DNA of 42,125 bases from Parachlorella kessleri. Its lineage: Eukaryota > Chlorophyta > Trebouxiophyceae > Chlorellales > Chlorellaceae. The stretch is taken from NCBI GenBank assembly GCA_001598975.1, contig BBXU01002363.1, positions 1 to 42,125 of the forward strand, in the 5' to 3' direction. Below, piece by piece: positions 21,391 through 32,900 of this stretch. Positions within the stretch are counted from its first letter, which is position 1, and every line of letters begins with the position of its first letter. Position numbers and translations under genes: made by a program. The notes under the pieces are model-generated. The model saw only the letters and a list, made by a program, of their open reading frames with translations, searched no databases and was not told the origin of the DNA.

Positions 21391-22440
21391 TCAGGCAAAG
21401 CCTTCCACCACCGAACACGAGCTGGCCTCCCTCCTTGGCAGCTTGCACCCAGCATTCTGCCTCACAGAAATGGTAGCTTGCCCTTGCCCGGGGAGTTTGC
21501 AGCCAGCATCCTCAAAGGCCAGCAGCTGCTGCTCAAAGCCTGAGTTTGGACGGATCCAAGGCCGCACCGCCGCCACATGGCGCCTTGCTTGATGGAAGGG
21601 CAGTATGTTCTTCCACATCAAGTAGCCGATGACGACTGTGGCTGAGCGGCTTACGCCCGCCAAACAGTGCACCAGCACGCCGCCTGCGGAAGGTAGGAGA
21701 GTGATATAAAGGTGGCTTTCGGAAGCGGTGTGCATACTGCCTTGGCGCAGCCTTAAGCAATCCCTTGCTATTACACACAAAAAGCAACATTTGACAACCG
21801 TCATGCAGAAGGTTATCTATGGCGCTAGGAAGGCAACATCACGCGCCCAGAGGTGGAAACAACAGGAGAGCAGTCTAATACAGGTTGCACCAAAGACAAC
21901 AGGGCTGCGCTAAGGCTAACAAGATGCACCAGTACGCCCTCACCTGACTGGAGACCCTCCTCGATGAAAGCAAACATTTCTGGGAAGCGGCACAAGAGGT
22001 TTTCGGATGGGTGGTCCAATGCTGGCACATGCAAGTAGGTAAACTGCTTAGGATAGCTGGGTATCAACTCCGCACCAACCTGCAAGGGTAGCAGTTTGCG
22101 TCAATAAGAGCTGCGATTCCTTTTGCTCTGGTTACTCCAACACACTGATGTGCAATAGTACAACGACTGGTTCCATGCCGGCACGGCCACATACTGGCGC
22201 TTGGTTGCTGGCAGACCTGGCACGGTCTCCCTCTTGCCAGCAACCCAGCGCAGCCCCCCTCGACCAGCCAGAACTTGCCAGAATTTTACTTAGAGCCCCT
22301 CTCACCGTCAGCACGTGGGTGATGCCTGAGCCTAATAAGGCTGGGAGATTCGTCTCTGCGTCGAAACTTCCCAGGTATAGGCCGGGTGGGGCCACGAACA
22401 TTGGCCTGTTGTCAACAACATACGCGTGCTCCAGCCCCAT
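21391..22440 (-). CDS. Atypical dual-specificity protein phosphatase
   Basis: Cysteine-dependent phosphatase for Ser/Thr/Tyr phosphoproteins or other phosphate esters; partner unknown. Three exons in phase (22440-22306, 22079-21944, 21683-21391) give 187 residues, close to a bare DSP domain. The N-terminal part has PPGLYLGSFDAETN and GITHVLTV, the usual first strands. LHVPALDHPSENLL contains the likely general-acid Asp. The active-site loop is VLVHCLAGVSRSAT (about residues 93-106), matching HCxxGxxRS. Then come YLMWKN, QARRHVAAVRPWIRPNSGFEQQLLAFE, the standard helices after the P-loop. The last 40 residues repeat AGCKLP twice. There is no kinase-interaction domain, so this is not a MAP-kinase phosphatase of the classical type. 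Translation could begin earlier only at a non-ATG codon. It is head to head with DRC11. Confidence 0.88.
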
Positions 22441-22742
22441 GGCAGTCAGGAACAAACGAGGTTTCACGGCTTCTGTGATCAAGAGCTGTTGTTACCCCCT
22501 GCTGTCAAACTGCGTACCAAGTACGCATGCCGTGTATAAAAGAAGCTGGACTTGCAACACTGTGTTTGACTAGGTGTGAGGGGGGCCTAGAACTTTCCCC
22601 CTAGATGTATGGTGCCTCGGGTCACGCTGCTGTGCCCTGCTGTGCAAAGGGCGCTAAAGTTGGACAAATATCGAGATGAGGCCCTCCTCCTCTGTTCCTC
22701 ACAAATTGTAGCTTCTAAGCGTGATACACCCGGGTTTGGAAG
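22441..22742. promoter_or_regulatory. Shared divergent promoter, phosphatase / DRC11
   Basis: Only 302 bp separate the ATG codons of two divergent genes, so both promoters should lie here. No TATA box or other named element is convincing. Co-regulation of the phosphatase with a ciliary gene is possible but untested. Confidence 0.4.
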
Positions 22743-25700
22743 ATGTCGAGCAAGTGAGCTCTTCGGCTTTTAAGCGCATCAAGAGATTTCATACCTTAAG
22801 CCTGAACCTTAGCCTAAGGACTGTTGTCTTCAAGCGTTGTCCTCAATTCCTGCCACTGTGCACACAGTAGCGGCTATTGCTTTGTGCCTGCAGGGGCTGC
22901 GCCGACCTGTGGCGCACCGCTGTTACAGAGCTGGTGGAGAACTTGGATGCTGAGCAGCCTGAAGAGGCAGCAGCTGCCCCCAAGGCGCGCCTTGGACTGC
23001 AGTGCAACTTGCGTAGGCAGAAGAAATGGCTCCCGAGCTGTCACTATATACCTGGACTGCCGGACGAACCGCCTGCTGTGCTCCTGGGTATGCAGACGTT
23101 GGCAGACTGGTCCAAGCTGTACATCAAGTATCTGCAAACCCTGCGCAAGCTGGGAGAGGTGTATGACCTGGCTGCGCACCCACAGAAGCGCCGCACACTA
23201 GCGCAGATGCTGCATGCCTGCATCGGACGGGTGCTGGAGATACACGCCTGGCTGGTGGGTACTGCCCAAGCCGGGGAGGACACTGGCCTTGGGCGACGCC
23301 GCTTTTCTAGCAGTCCCGTGGGTGCCTGGCAGTGCCCGAGCACTGTGAGCTTGAAATGGCTGCTATTCAACTGATTGGTTTGCCCTGCAGGTGAAGCTGA
23401 ATAATAATGTGGATGTCCTTAACCTTGAAGCATACCTGCCTGAACTTAGGTTGGCGCCTGATGCGCTGGAGGTGCCGGTGCCAGCCTGTTTTCGGGAGGA
23501 ACGTGCAGAGGTGAGTGCTTGGCAGGGGAGTGGAGGCACATGTGCCTCCCCTCTACTGTCCTTGCCTTCGCTTGCAGCCTGCTGCTGGGCCCCTTGACCT
23601 CCCACAGAACACTGCAAACTGTCAGGAGAGCCAGTGTACAACCTTCGCCGTGCTTTTGACTGACAGGAGCTAGCTGCCAGAGATGCTGCTGTGGCCGCCT
23701 TAAGAGCAGCAGGACCAGTAGACCCGGAAATCCCATTAGGTTTGTCAGACGCTGAACTCTCTGAGTCGGACAAAGAAGGCGAAACCGGGGCAGCCCAGGA
23801 TGAGCAAACGCAGGAGCAGGGCGATGCATGGGCAGAAGGGGCACCACCGGCCACGCCAGAAGTGCAAGTGCTGATTGATGCTGAACTGCTGGATGAGTCC
23901 AGTAGCCTCACGCCGGACGCAGCAGCAGTGAGGATTCAGGCAGCAGGACGAGGGTGGTTGGCGCGGCGGCAGGTTGAACAGCTGTGGCATGAAGAGATGT
24001 TGTTTCTTGGGATGCTGCCGCCGGTGAGCTCAAGAGTTAAGGCTACATGCTGGCAACTGGTGTGACTGTAAGCCTCGAGAGCGACTGCTTTCACAGCTTT
24101 GCTTCCAAGCGTCCACCAGCCAGCTCAGGAAAGGACAGTTGAAGACAACTGCAGTGCCCTGCGCGTGCTGGCATGCTTCCAGGCGAGAACTTGTGGTTTG
24201 AGCTGGCATGCAGGAGAGCAGCAGAAGCAAGGAACTAGAGCAGCGCCTTGAGGCTATCCGCCTTGACCGCAAGAGCAGGCATGTGGGAGTGAGACCAGCT
24301 TGCACTTATACTCCTCGCCTGAGTAGCTCCAATGTGACAGCAGGGTGGCCAGATGAAGAGCATCAGTAGTCCTATTCAGCATTCACCCTTCGCACAGGGC
24401 GGTTTGACCTTGTACGATGCACAACTTGCAGTGGGCGTTTGGTGCTCCCCAACCATGGGCCTTTGGGCTGGCGCCAAGAGACCGCTGCAGTTGGTATGCC
24501 ACGTACGTGACTTGCAGGCAGGTGCAGCGCCAGGCCGAATATGATGAGGCGCTCATAGTGCTGAAAGCCAAGCTGAAGCGTCAGGAAGAGTTTGGCATGC
24601 GGGAGCGGATGCAAGAGAAGGTGGGCAGATGCCTGGAGTTCGGAATAACTGTGCCTGGTTCAGATCCTTTGTAGGTGCAGTAAAGGTTTGTTTGATGCTC
24701 CACTGGTGGGGCTGCAGTGTTTGGGGGAATGAAAGCAGTGTAGACTCTGAACATGTGTTGCACCAGATAGTGCTCGGTACCACTTGCTGGAGCACAACAT
24801 CTCTTTCTACACTTGTTTTGGACACCAGGACACCTGGGAGTTTCTGCGTGTGCAGCTGAACGAATGGTTCCTTAGCAGTCGTGACCCCGAGACGGGCGCT
24901 TATCCTGAGCTGCCTGAAGCGGGCAAGGGCGGCAGCAAGGCCATCCTGCACCCCGCACCCCCGGGGCTGTTGCCTGAGGAGGCTACTGCGCTGGCAGCTC
25001 TCAAGGAAAAGGAGGCAAAGGCCAAAGCCGGCAAGAAGAAAGGCAAAGGTAGGCAGCCGACATGCTCCTGATTTGTGCCCTTGCAGGGCCGTTGTTTCTG
25101 ATCTCGTGCAGTCGCTCCTGGACCACCTGCATGGCGAGGTATGATTCCCTGCCAGTTCTGGCACAACAGTGAATCCCATCTGCAAGAAACATTATTCTTG
25201 TACCTGCAGGACCAGCCTTGGATGCCCCCAAGATGAGCAAGGCCTTCTTGGAAGACCTGCACGAAGCGATCGAGGAGTACATTGACCTCTGGCAGGACTA
25301 CCAGGAGCCCCAGGTGGCAGCAGGTGGGTGCATGGAGATGTCATTGAGGCCTGCCTGCATTCTAGCATTCAACCTGGAGAATGTGTGTTGATTTCCCGGA
25401 TGCTGCATTGTGGCCTAAATATGTTGCCCAACGTCAGTGCTTCCCTAGCTGTTTCCTAGGTACATATTGACCCACATGAGGAGTAGTAGAACTGCACTGG
25501 ATGCTGGTCGCTTGCAGGTGTCCAGGAGCTGGCAGATCTGCCGCAGCCATTGGGAGGCAGTGCAGCTGATGCTTTTGATGCGGGCATGGTCAAGGACGAG
25601 CTGCGGCCCGTAGTCGAGGAGGAAGTGCGGCTGGAGGTGGATGCCGACATGCAGCGCATGATTTCCAACATCAAGGTGCCTATGGCGGCTTTAGGGTGGG

Positions 25701-28700
25701 GATAGTTTGTATGACCAAGGGTTGTACGCTCCTATGTGGTTATTGGGCTGAGAAGAGCAAGGTTCCCTTGGGAACCTTGGTGCAGCACGGTGTGCATGTT
25801 GAGTATATGTTGTCACTGATGGCCCCCCCTTCTGCAGCGGTTGTGACCACCTGCTGCCGGCCCAGCAGTGCCAAGCATGTCGCCAGCAAGCTTAAGTGGT
25901 GGCAGAAGGTAGTTTCGATGAGCTGTGCATGTGCTGATATCTTGTACAGGACATGCTCAAGTCTGCCAAGGACGGCAAGAAGAAGAAAGGCAAGAAAGGC
26001 GCCAAGGGCAAAAAGGTGGGCATCTTGCAGGGGTTTTCTTTTCGGAGTGAGTGCATTCCCCCATGGGATTTGTGCTCATGGAAAGGACTCATGAGTCGCC
26101 ATGCCAGGGCCGAATTTGGTCATCTCTCACCTGCACGGCATTCTTGCTTGCAGGATGGAAAAAAGGGCGGGGAGAAGAAGAAGGACGCGAAGAAGGATGC
26201 TAAGAAGGATGCCAAGGGCAAGAAGGGCGCCGGGGCCGAGGGCGAGGGCGCAAAAAGGCCCAAAAAAAAGCGCAAAGACCTTACGGTGGGGCGGTGTGAG
26301 GCTGTGTCAGACTGTTTATCGCCCAGCATGCTTGTAGATGATTACGCTGTGGTAAAGTGGCATAGATCCATGCAGGCCCAGTTTTGGCTTGATGCATGAG
26401 AACATGGGTCGGTGGGAACTGACGTGAACAGTTCTTGCAAGGTCCGCCTGCACCATGTTACGTTTAAGTATTGCCACCCTGGCAAGCATGTGCATAGCCC
26501 TCATGCTGTTGCTGTCTCCTACCTTCCTCAGGCTGGCCGCAGCGTGGAGTCCATATTTGCTGAGCTGGCTTCCAACGGGCTGGTGAGGAACTGCCCACAG
26601 GCCACCCTAGCAAGTTACCTGGGAGGCCCTGACCTGACCCAGGCACCGCCACCAGAAGCCAAGAAGTCCAAGAAAGGTGGGCCGGTAGCCAGCTTGTAAC
26701 CTTCTTTGGGATCTTTGCTTCTGTTAAGTGCATCAAGTGTCCAGAAGACATTACCAGTAAAGTGGGACATATGTTTTGCGACAGGCGAAGCGCTGGTCAA
26801 GTCAAGGGGCTGCTGCGACCACTGTGCAGGTGGCAAGAAGGGGGGTGCGCCTGCCAAGCCAGCCACCTCTCCAAGCAAGGCCGCTAAGGGCGGCGCCAAG
26901 GGTGCTGCTGAGGCTTCCGAGGCCCCAAGCTACCCGCCCTACCCAGCAGCCTCCATGGCACACGTGCGGCGCATGCTGGCAGCCTCGTGTGTGCTGCCCC
27001 TGGGAGCCTTCCAGCAGCTGGGGACTAAGTAAGCAGTGGCGAATGTCTGACCAGCGTTGGGGTAGAGTGTCTGGCAGCGCTGAAATCTGCTGCAGTGTGG
27101 GAGTGGTCTAGGTGCCCAAGCGACCCGAGCCATCTTCCTGAAAGGACTGAGCATGAAAGCTGCCTGTGAAGCTGAGCCCATTACTGAGTTGTGCCATGTC
27201 TTGTGAGTGGTGCAGGATCCAGCCGCCCAGGGCAGTGTTGGTGTACGGGCAGCCAGGCTCAGGCAAGAGCCTGCTTGCTGATGCTATCGCGTGCCAGGCA
27301 GGGGCCACCATGTTTGACCTCAGCCCGGCTGCCACAGATGGCAAGTACCCTGGCAAGCAGGCGGCCCTCATGGTGCACATGGTAGGTGCTCATGATTGGG
27401 GCCGCAGCTTGTATTGCAGTAGTTCCCCTATCAGGGGGGACGTGGGTAATCATATTGACTTGGCATGTACGTCGTAACTGTATCTGATGCTATACTATTG
27501 CTGGTAGCTTGGTTGCGATAGTTGTCAGGCATATGATGTCCAGCCTTCTCACTCCATGCTGACCGGTACACAGGGAAGCCACCAAACAGGCGCGTTTAAT
27601 GACCTGGTCCTCAGCTGTGAGTGTGCAGGTCTTCAAGGCTGCCAAGGCGCTGGCGCCTTCTGTGGTGTTCATTGATGAGGTGGAGAAGGTGTTCATAACA
27701 GACAAGGCGCGGGCCAAGCAGTTCGGAGGCAAGGAGCTGTTCAGCCGCATCAAGAAGCAGCTCATCACCGAGGTGCGCCCTGCTGGGATATCATGGAGCT
27801 GGCTGCCCTCGCTGAAGGTGCACATTTGAGGGGTTGCTTGGAGGGCAGCAGTTGCTCCACTGGATGCTGGAGACTATGGCACAGGAGGTCATATGTTACT
27901 GCATAACACCAGGTGTTTGCTATTTGTGCCTGGCAGACCGGTGACCTGGAGCCCGAGGATGGCGTGCTGGTTGTGTGCAACAGCTCCCACCCCGAGTGGT
28001 GTGTGAAGAAAGATGAGCGGGCATTTCGCAACTTCCTCCAGCAGCTGGTGGAGCTGCCGCTTCCAGACTATGGGTCAAGGCGAGTGAAATGCTGCAAGCT
28101 ACATTTCCAAGGTGTATTACCAAGTCTTAGTCAGTTTCGCAATGCCAGGAGTTACGTTCCTTGGTGTTTGCTTCTGCATTGATACGTGACAGGCTCTCAC
28201 TATATCGAGGGTTGGGGAGAGACCTATTGGCCCAAACATTATGGTAAACGCCCAGAGTGCCCTTACCTGGCTTCCTATTCTGCAATCCCCATGCACACAT
28301 CCTTTGCTGTACTATATGCAACTTTTGACAAAACAGTGTTTCTGTCGGTGTGCAGACAGGTATTGCTGCAGAGCTTTGGGGAACAGGAGGGCCTGGACTT
28401 GGCCTCACAGTCTGACCTTGGCCTCATGGCACAACTGACTGACGGCCGGGCAGCCGGGCAGCTGCGCCGTCTTGTTCAAGCACTTGCCAAGCGGCTGAGA
28501 AAAGCCCAGGAGGCAGCTCTTCAGGTCCTCGCCCAGGGTTGTGGCAGCGGCAGCAGCAGCAGCGCCGGGACAGCTGGGAGGAGGGCTGCTGAAGACATGG
28601 CAGCAGAGGGAGCCATGACTGGGGCGGCGGCTCAGCAGTGTGGGGAGAAGCGCAGACTGGCGGAGGGCCCGTCTGTTGTGGACATGTTATTGGAGCTGCT

Positions 28701-29010
28701 CCCAGACATAGCAGCCATCGGGGAGGCGGAGTTGAAGGCCCAGAGGGACTGGACAGCCAAGGTTCATGTCCCGCTGCCGCCGGAGGTGAGCAAGCCAGCT
28801 TGCAGGCTTGCTTTGTTATGTACCTTTGTATGGCACCAAACATGCAGCAGTAGCCATGGCATTCTCGACATGACGCTAGGTTTGAGATTAGCGCCTATGT
28901 TGAGGCAAGAACAGCGAGCTTGACGTCGCAGGCGTACTAGCGCCCTGCTGTGCTTTCATGCTATGCAGGAACCACCCAAGGACAAGGACAACAAGAAGAA
29001 AAAGAAGTGA
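22743..29010 (+). CDS. DRC11: Dynein regulatory complex subunit 11 homologue (IQ and AAA domain protein)
   Basis: Homologue of IQCA1/DRC11, a nexin-dynein regulatory complex part of motile cilia. Eighteen exons give 991 residues: 22743-22753, 22894-23254, 23391-23510, 23667-24023, 24214-24278, 24518-24620, 24829-25048, 25210-25323, 25518-25675, 25950-26015, 26154-26285, 26532-26676, 26830-27028, 27216-27381, 27629-27772, 27937-28083, 28360-28785 and 28969-29010. Exon 1 is 11 nt and, spliced, gives MSSKGCADLWRTAV. An IQ motif sits at about 252 (VRIQAAGRGWLARR). Family-typical segments are WFLSSRDPETGAYPELPE, a Lys-rich tract (about 504-570), and an AAA domain with Walker A GQPGSGKS (about 695-702), GKYPGK, MVHMVFK and Walker B SVVFIDE (about 750-756), then PDYGSRRVLLQ. 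It ends in a Lys-rich tail. Human IQCA1 is somewhat shorter. The exon 5/6 junction is either GC-AG (24278/24518) or an alternative GT donor at about 24285; both keep frame. Confidence 0.9.
24279..24517 (+). other. Possible GC-AG intron in DRC11
   Basis: AGCAG|GCATGT joined to TTGCAG|GCAGGTG gives DRKSR-QVQRQAEYDEAL, which fits the family better than the alternative GT donor (GTGAGA) three codons later joined four bases further on. Both are in frame, so this call is tentative. Confidence 0.4.
25980..26273 (+). repeat. Lysine-rich low-complexity coding tract of DRC11
   Basis: Two exons (25950-26015 and 26154-26285) consist largely of AAG/AAA and GCC/GGC codons. They include a threefold KKDA unit (about 26180-26215). 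Lys-rich linkers before the AAA domain are typical of this family. Confidence 0.7.
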
Positions 29011-29908
29011 TGAGCTGGGGTACATGCTAGCTAGCTGCGAGGTGAATGGCCAGTGGTCTTTATGAGCTGAATCCTGGGTGCATTCTGTTATTTATGGAAG
29101 CAAGCGACAGCTGGAGATTGGATATCACGTTGGCGGGTGCCAGCTGCGTCATGCTATTTGCGCTTTGCTTGATTGCCCTGAACTAGTAAGAGTGTGGTTG
29201 TTTCTTGTTTCTTATGGTTGCTTTGATGCCAGTTGTCTACGTTACATCATATCACGATGGAGTTGCGTGCTCAGTGAAATCGAAAACGAGCCAAATCCGG
29301 TGATCCTGTGGCCAAGGAAGACAGTGCTCAGCTTGATGAAACCTAGCCATGCAACAAAAAGACTAGAAGGACTAACTAGTTTGGAACAATATCCTGTCAC
29401 AATGGGGGAAGGAACAAAAGGAGGAATTTGTTAAGCCCAGTGACCTCCTCAGAGGCCCAAAAGGAAGGCAGTGTAGCAGAAAGAGCTGTACTTGATAATT
29501 TACTGTGTCATACAAAAGGAGATGAGCAGCAAATCGCACAACAGCAACGGCAGCAGCCTTGGGCAGGATTCAAAAGCCGAGGCATACAAAAGGCCATGCT
29601 TCTCACTATCACCACAATGTCGTTCATTCACCTGCTACTAAGTACGATCAGCTGATGGCATGCATTATGAATTCAAATCAGTATCTCACAGAAAGGTCGT
29701 GATGCTGTTATGACGAACTGCAGCTTGAAAGCATCAACACTGGCTCACTCTTTTCCAAGTCTGCTGCATGCGATAAAGGCCAAGCTCAAGTGTCACTGGC
29801 CACTAGCTGCCAGCTTCCAGCTTGGTTCTGCTGTTTGCCTGGCCAGACTGCTCTGCAATATGCAGAGCCTGCCCTGAGGCCATCGCTCACCTACTGACTG
29901 TGGCCTGC
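29011..29908. other. Convergent 3' region between DRC11 and BTA1
   Basis: About 900 bp with no supported gene. A 118-codon open frame on + (29078-29434) has no recognisable protein character. On - there is one TGTAA (29246-29242), some 663 nt past the BTA1 stop. No + strand TGTAA was noticed. Confidence 0.5.
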
Positions 29909-32900
29909 TCAGTGGGCCTTCTTGCCATTGCTGCGGCCGCTAATGCTGCTGCTGCTCGCCTTCTTTGTGGCCACGAAGAATGAGCTGTACATGTTCACCC
30001 TGTCCATGTACCCCTGGTCGGCGCGCTGCAGGCACCGCACCTGCACAGGATCGAACCAGCGGGCGGCTTGTCTCGATGTCATCGGGGAGGTGGGCCCACC
30101 CTGATTACCTGGACTGCTGGTCAGCGCAACCGCATGCAAACCCCCATGTGCAATACACACGGGCATGCCCGCCCTTCCCACTTTTCCATCAGTGCAGCAC
30201 AGCAGGCGGCCAACCCCTCGCCAGTCCAGCCTACCTCAAAGCCCGCCTGCTCGATGTACTTGGCATAGGGCGGGCTGAGCGAGGCGGAGCGCCAGATGAC
30301 CTTGCCGCCCTCCACTATTTGCCGCCCCAGCGCCGCCGCCAGTTCGCGTGCCTGGCGCTCGCACAGCCAGTCGCACGAGTCCATCAGGTTGGCCTGCAGG
30401 CAAGGCGGCGAAGCAGCCACATGAATAGCTAATGAGTAATCATTGATTGGTCAAGAAAGGCGATCAAGGCAAGCGAGGCAAGCAAGTCGAGCGGTGCACG
30501 CGCTAGGCTTGCAAGCCAGCTGCTTGTCGAACAATATTATTGCAAGGGAGACAAGCAACTGAAGGCTAAGCCGCGGTACCGTAGGTCAGCTTTGCAACCT
30601 CCTGACACCTCAAACTTGGCGCCGGGTCGCTATTGAGATACTTGATGGGCATGCAGTGCTCATAACCCTTTGATGTTGACATCTATAGTAAATAGAAGGG
30701 TGGTGCTCCCACTTGCAGAAACATTGAGAGCTCTCAACTTGCAGGACTTCGACATGCAAGAACGTTACATACTTAGGCAGCCCACCTTTGAGTACTTGCG
30801 AGCTGTGAGGGCGTCCATGTAGAAGCCATTCACAATGTGCAGCCGGTCGATGGCGCCCGCCTTGAGCAGCGCAAAGTTTTGCTCCTTGAGGTAGGCTGGG
30901 CAGCAGTCACGTGCGAACTTGCCTGCAGGCAAAGTCGCAAGCCGAGCCTCATGGATGGGAGCCTGGTTGGGTGGTGGCCTGGCACCTGTTGATGTGGGGG
31001 GGCCTCCCAGCCCACAAAGCCGTGCAAGTCTGGGTTGCTGTTGCCTTTGGGCACACAAACCCCTTTCGCCTCAAATTCAACATATGTCTGGATATATATC
31101 GCTAGGCCGCCAACCAGATGACACCACACACCACGCGAGCGTGCTCGAGCAGGCGTCCTATCCAGCGCTCGGCACCAAGCCAGGCAGGCAGCTCTCACCT
31201 GTGAGGCAGTTGAAGTAGAACCAGTTGTCCTTGCGCACGTGTGAGTTCTGGGCCACACCATCAAAGGTGCGGGCGGCGTAGGAGGCCATGTGGACCCCGT
31301 CGTTCTGGATCAGCTGGTACTGCTTCATGGGGATGCCGCCGCCAAACCTGCGGCAGCCACGGGGCCAGGGAAGCAGGGTGACGGCAGGGAGCGCCGCCTC
31401 AACTGCTTGGCTGGGCAACTGAAGTGTGACGGCAGCTGTTGCTGTTGTGCATCAAATCGGCCACCAAAGGGTGGCTGAGCCGTCAACGGCCGGGGGACAG
31501 CGGACGCATAGATACCATACTTCACTGCCAGCTAGCTGTTGAGACGCTAGGCCGTTTCGCTACCAGCACACAATGTCCTTCTCACCAGAGTGTGATGCGG
31601 TTGAAGAAGAGCAGGGCCAGCACGTCCGCGATGATGTTCAGCAGCCACAGCGGCGAGTGGCGAAGCAGCTGCACAAACCAGGCGCCCTCCCAGGCCTGCG
31701 CCATGGGGCAGCAGCACTGTTTGTCGGTATGATGTGAACTTGCGTGGGCTGACAGCCACGGAGGAACGAGCGGAAGCTATACTCAAGACCTCTGCAGGCT
31801 TGCACCAAGATGTCAAGCCTAGCACCTGTGCCCTGCAACCTCACTATGGCTCTCCTACATGATGGGGCCTTGAACACAAAGACACAAGGCAGGCATCAGT
31901 ATGCCCTGAGGACGCCATGTCCTCCTCCTGCTCGCCATAGACTAACCCACTGCCCAGCTGACTAACCTCCTTCTGCTCCTCAAGTGTATTGGCGTACGCC
32001 ACCTGGTGCATGCTGTGCCCCATGCCTAGCCACACCAGCATCGCCTGCAGGTACCACACCACCTTGCCCTGCACAGCACAGCACACAGAGCAGTGTTGGG
32101 GAACGGGCATCGGAGGGGGTACCAAGGCCTAACCTAAGGGCTTCTGCTCCTTGAATAGACTGCTCCTGGCAGGGCTAGTGCAAGATGGCATGCCCTCAAG
32201 AGTAGGCTTGGTGTGTTGAAAATGTACTGCATCCCCCTAGCAGCGCCCTCCGGGCCGAGGTCTCAACCCAGGCCATCCAAACTCTGTCGAAGTAGCAAGG
32301 AGTACCCACCATGCCGCCCTGGTAGTAGAGGCCTTCCCGGAAGTAGTGCAGCCGGGTCCTCCAGAACTTGTAGGACGCCTGGGACAGGAAGGGTGCCAGC
32401 CGCGACTCAAACAGCCGCTCGATGTGGGGGTGCTGCAGCAGCAGGAGAGGCAGGGAGTCAGACGGACAGGCAGGCAGGGAAGTACCGAGGGCTATATGCA
32501 CAATTCTGCGTCAGCATGTGGGTTGCTTGGTGATTGCAAAGCCCAAGGGCCAAGCAGCTGGTAGAACGAGCGCCAAGTAGCGCACTGGGTGCTGCTACCA
32601 GGACAACAACAAGACAAGACCAGGACTGTGCCCATTACGACCCACCTTGCCCTCGCCAAACAGCGCCCAGACATCCTCGAAGTCCAGCTGCCTGATGGCC
32701 ACCTGCTTCAGCTCCAGCAGCGCTGACTGGGCGGGGTTGCAGTCAACGCTGTACACCTGGGGAGGGCAGGGGCCAGGCAAGCAGGGAGGTGTGCGTGACT
32801 TCCTGCCAGGTATAGCTTGCGATGCCATATCCCTGCAATGGCTTCATCCAGACTTGGCAGGCCTTTGTATCACAAATCAATGGAGGCACATCCAGCCAGC

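Noticed and set aside
28190..28250. Possible extra DRC11 exon (frame ...SHYIEGWGETYW...)
   Set aside because: Its phases do not fit the flanking exons, while 28083 to 28360 joins in phase with canonical ends and yields the expected PDYGSRRVLL segment.
28186..28923. 245-codon open frame on + read as one exon
   Set aside because: Only 28360-28785 carries family sequence; the flanks are intron read-through with clear splice sites.
29078..29434. 118-codon open frame in the DRC11/BTA1 convergent gap
   Set aside because: No splice context, domain, or protein-like composition, and it lies where two 3' tails should be.
30041..30106. Longer last exon of BTA1, starting at an acceptor near 30106 (GGPTSPMTSRQ...)
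   Set aside because: It is in frame, but the acceptor at 30041 gives QAGFE-VRCLQRADQGYMDR without an insertion, matching the family better.
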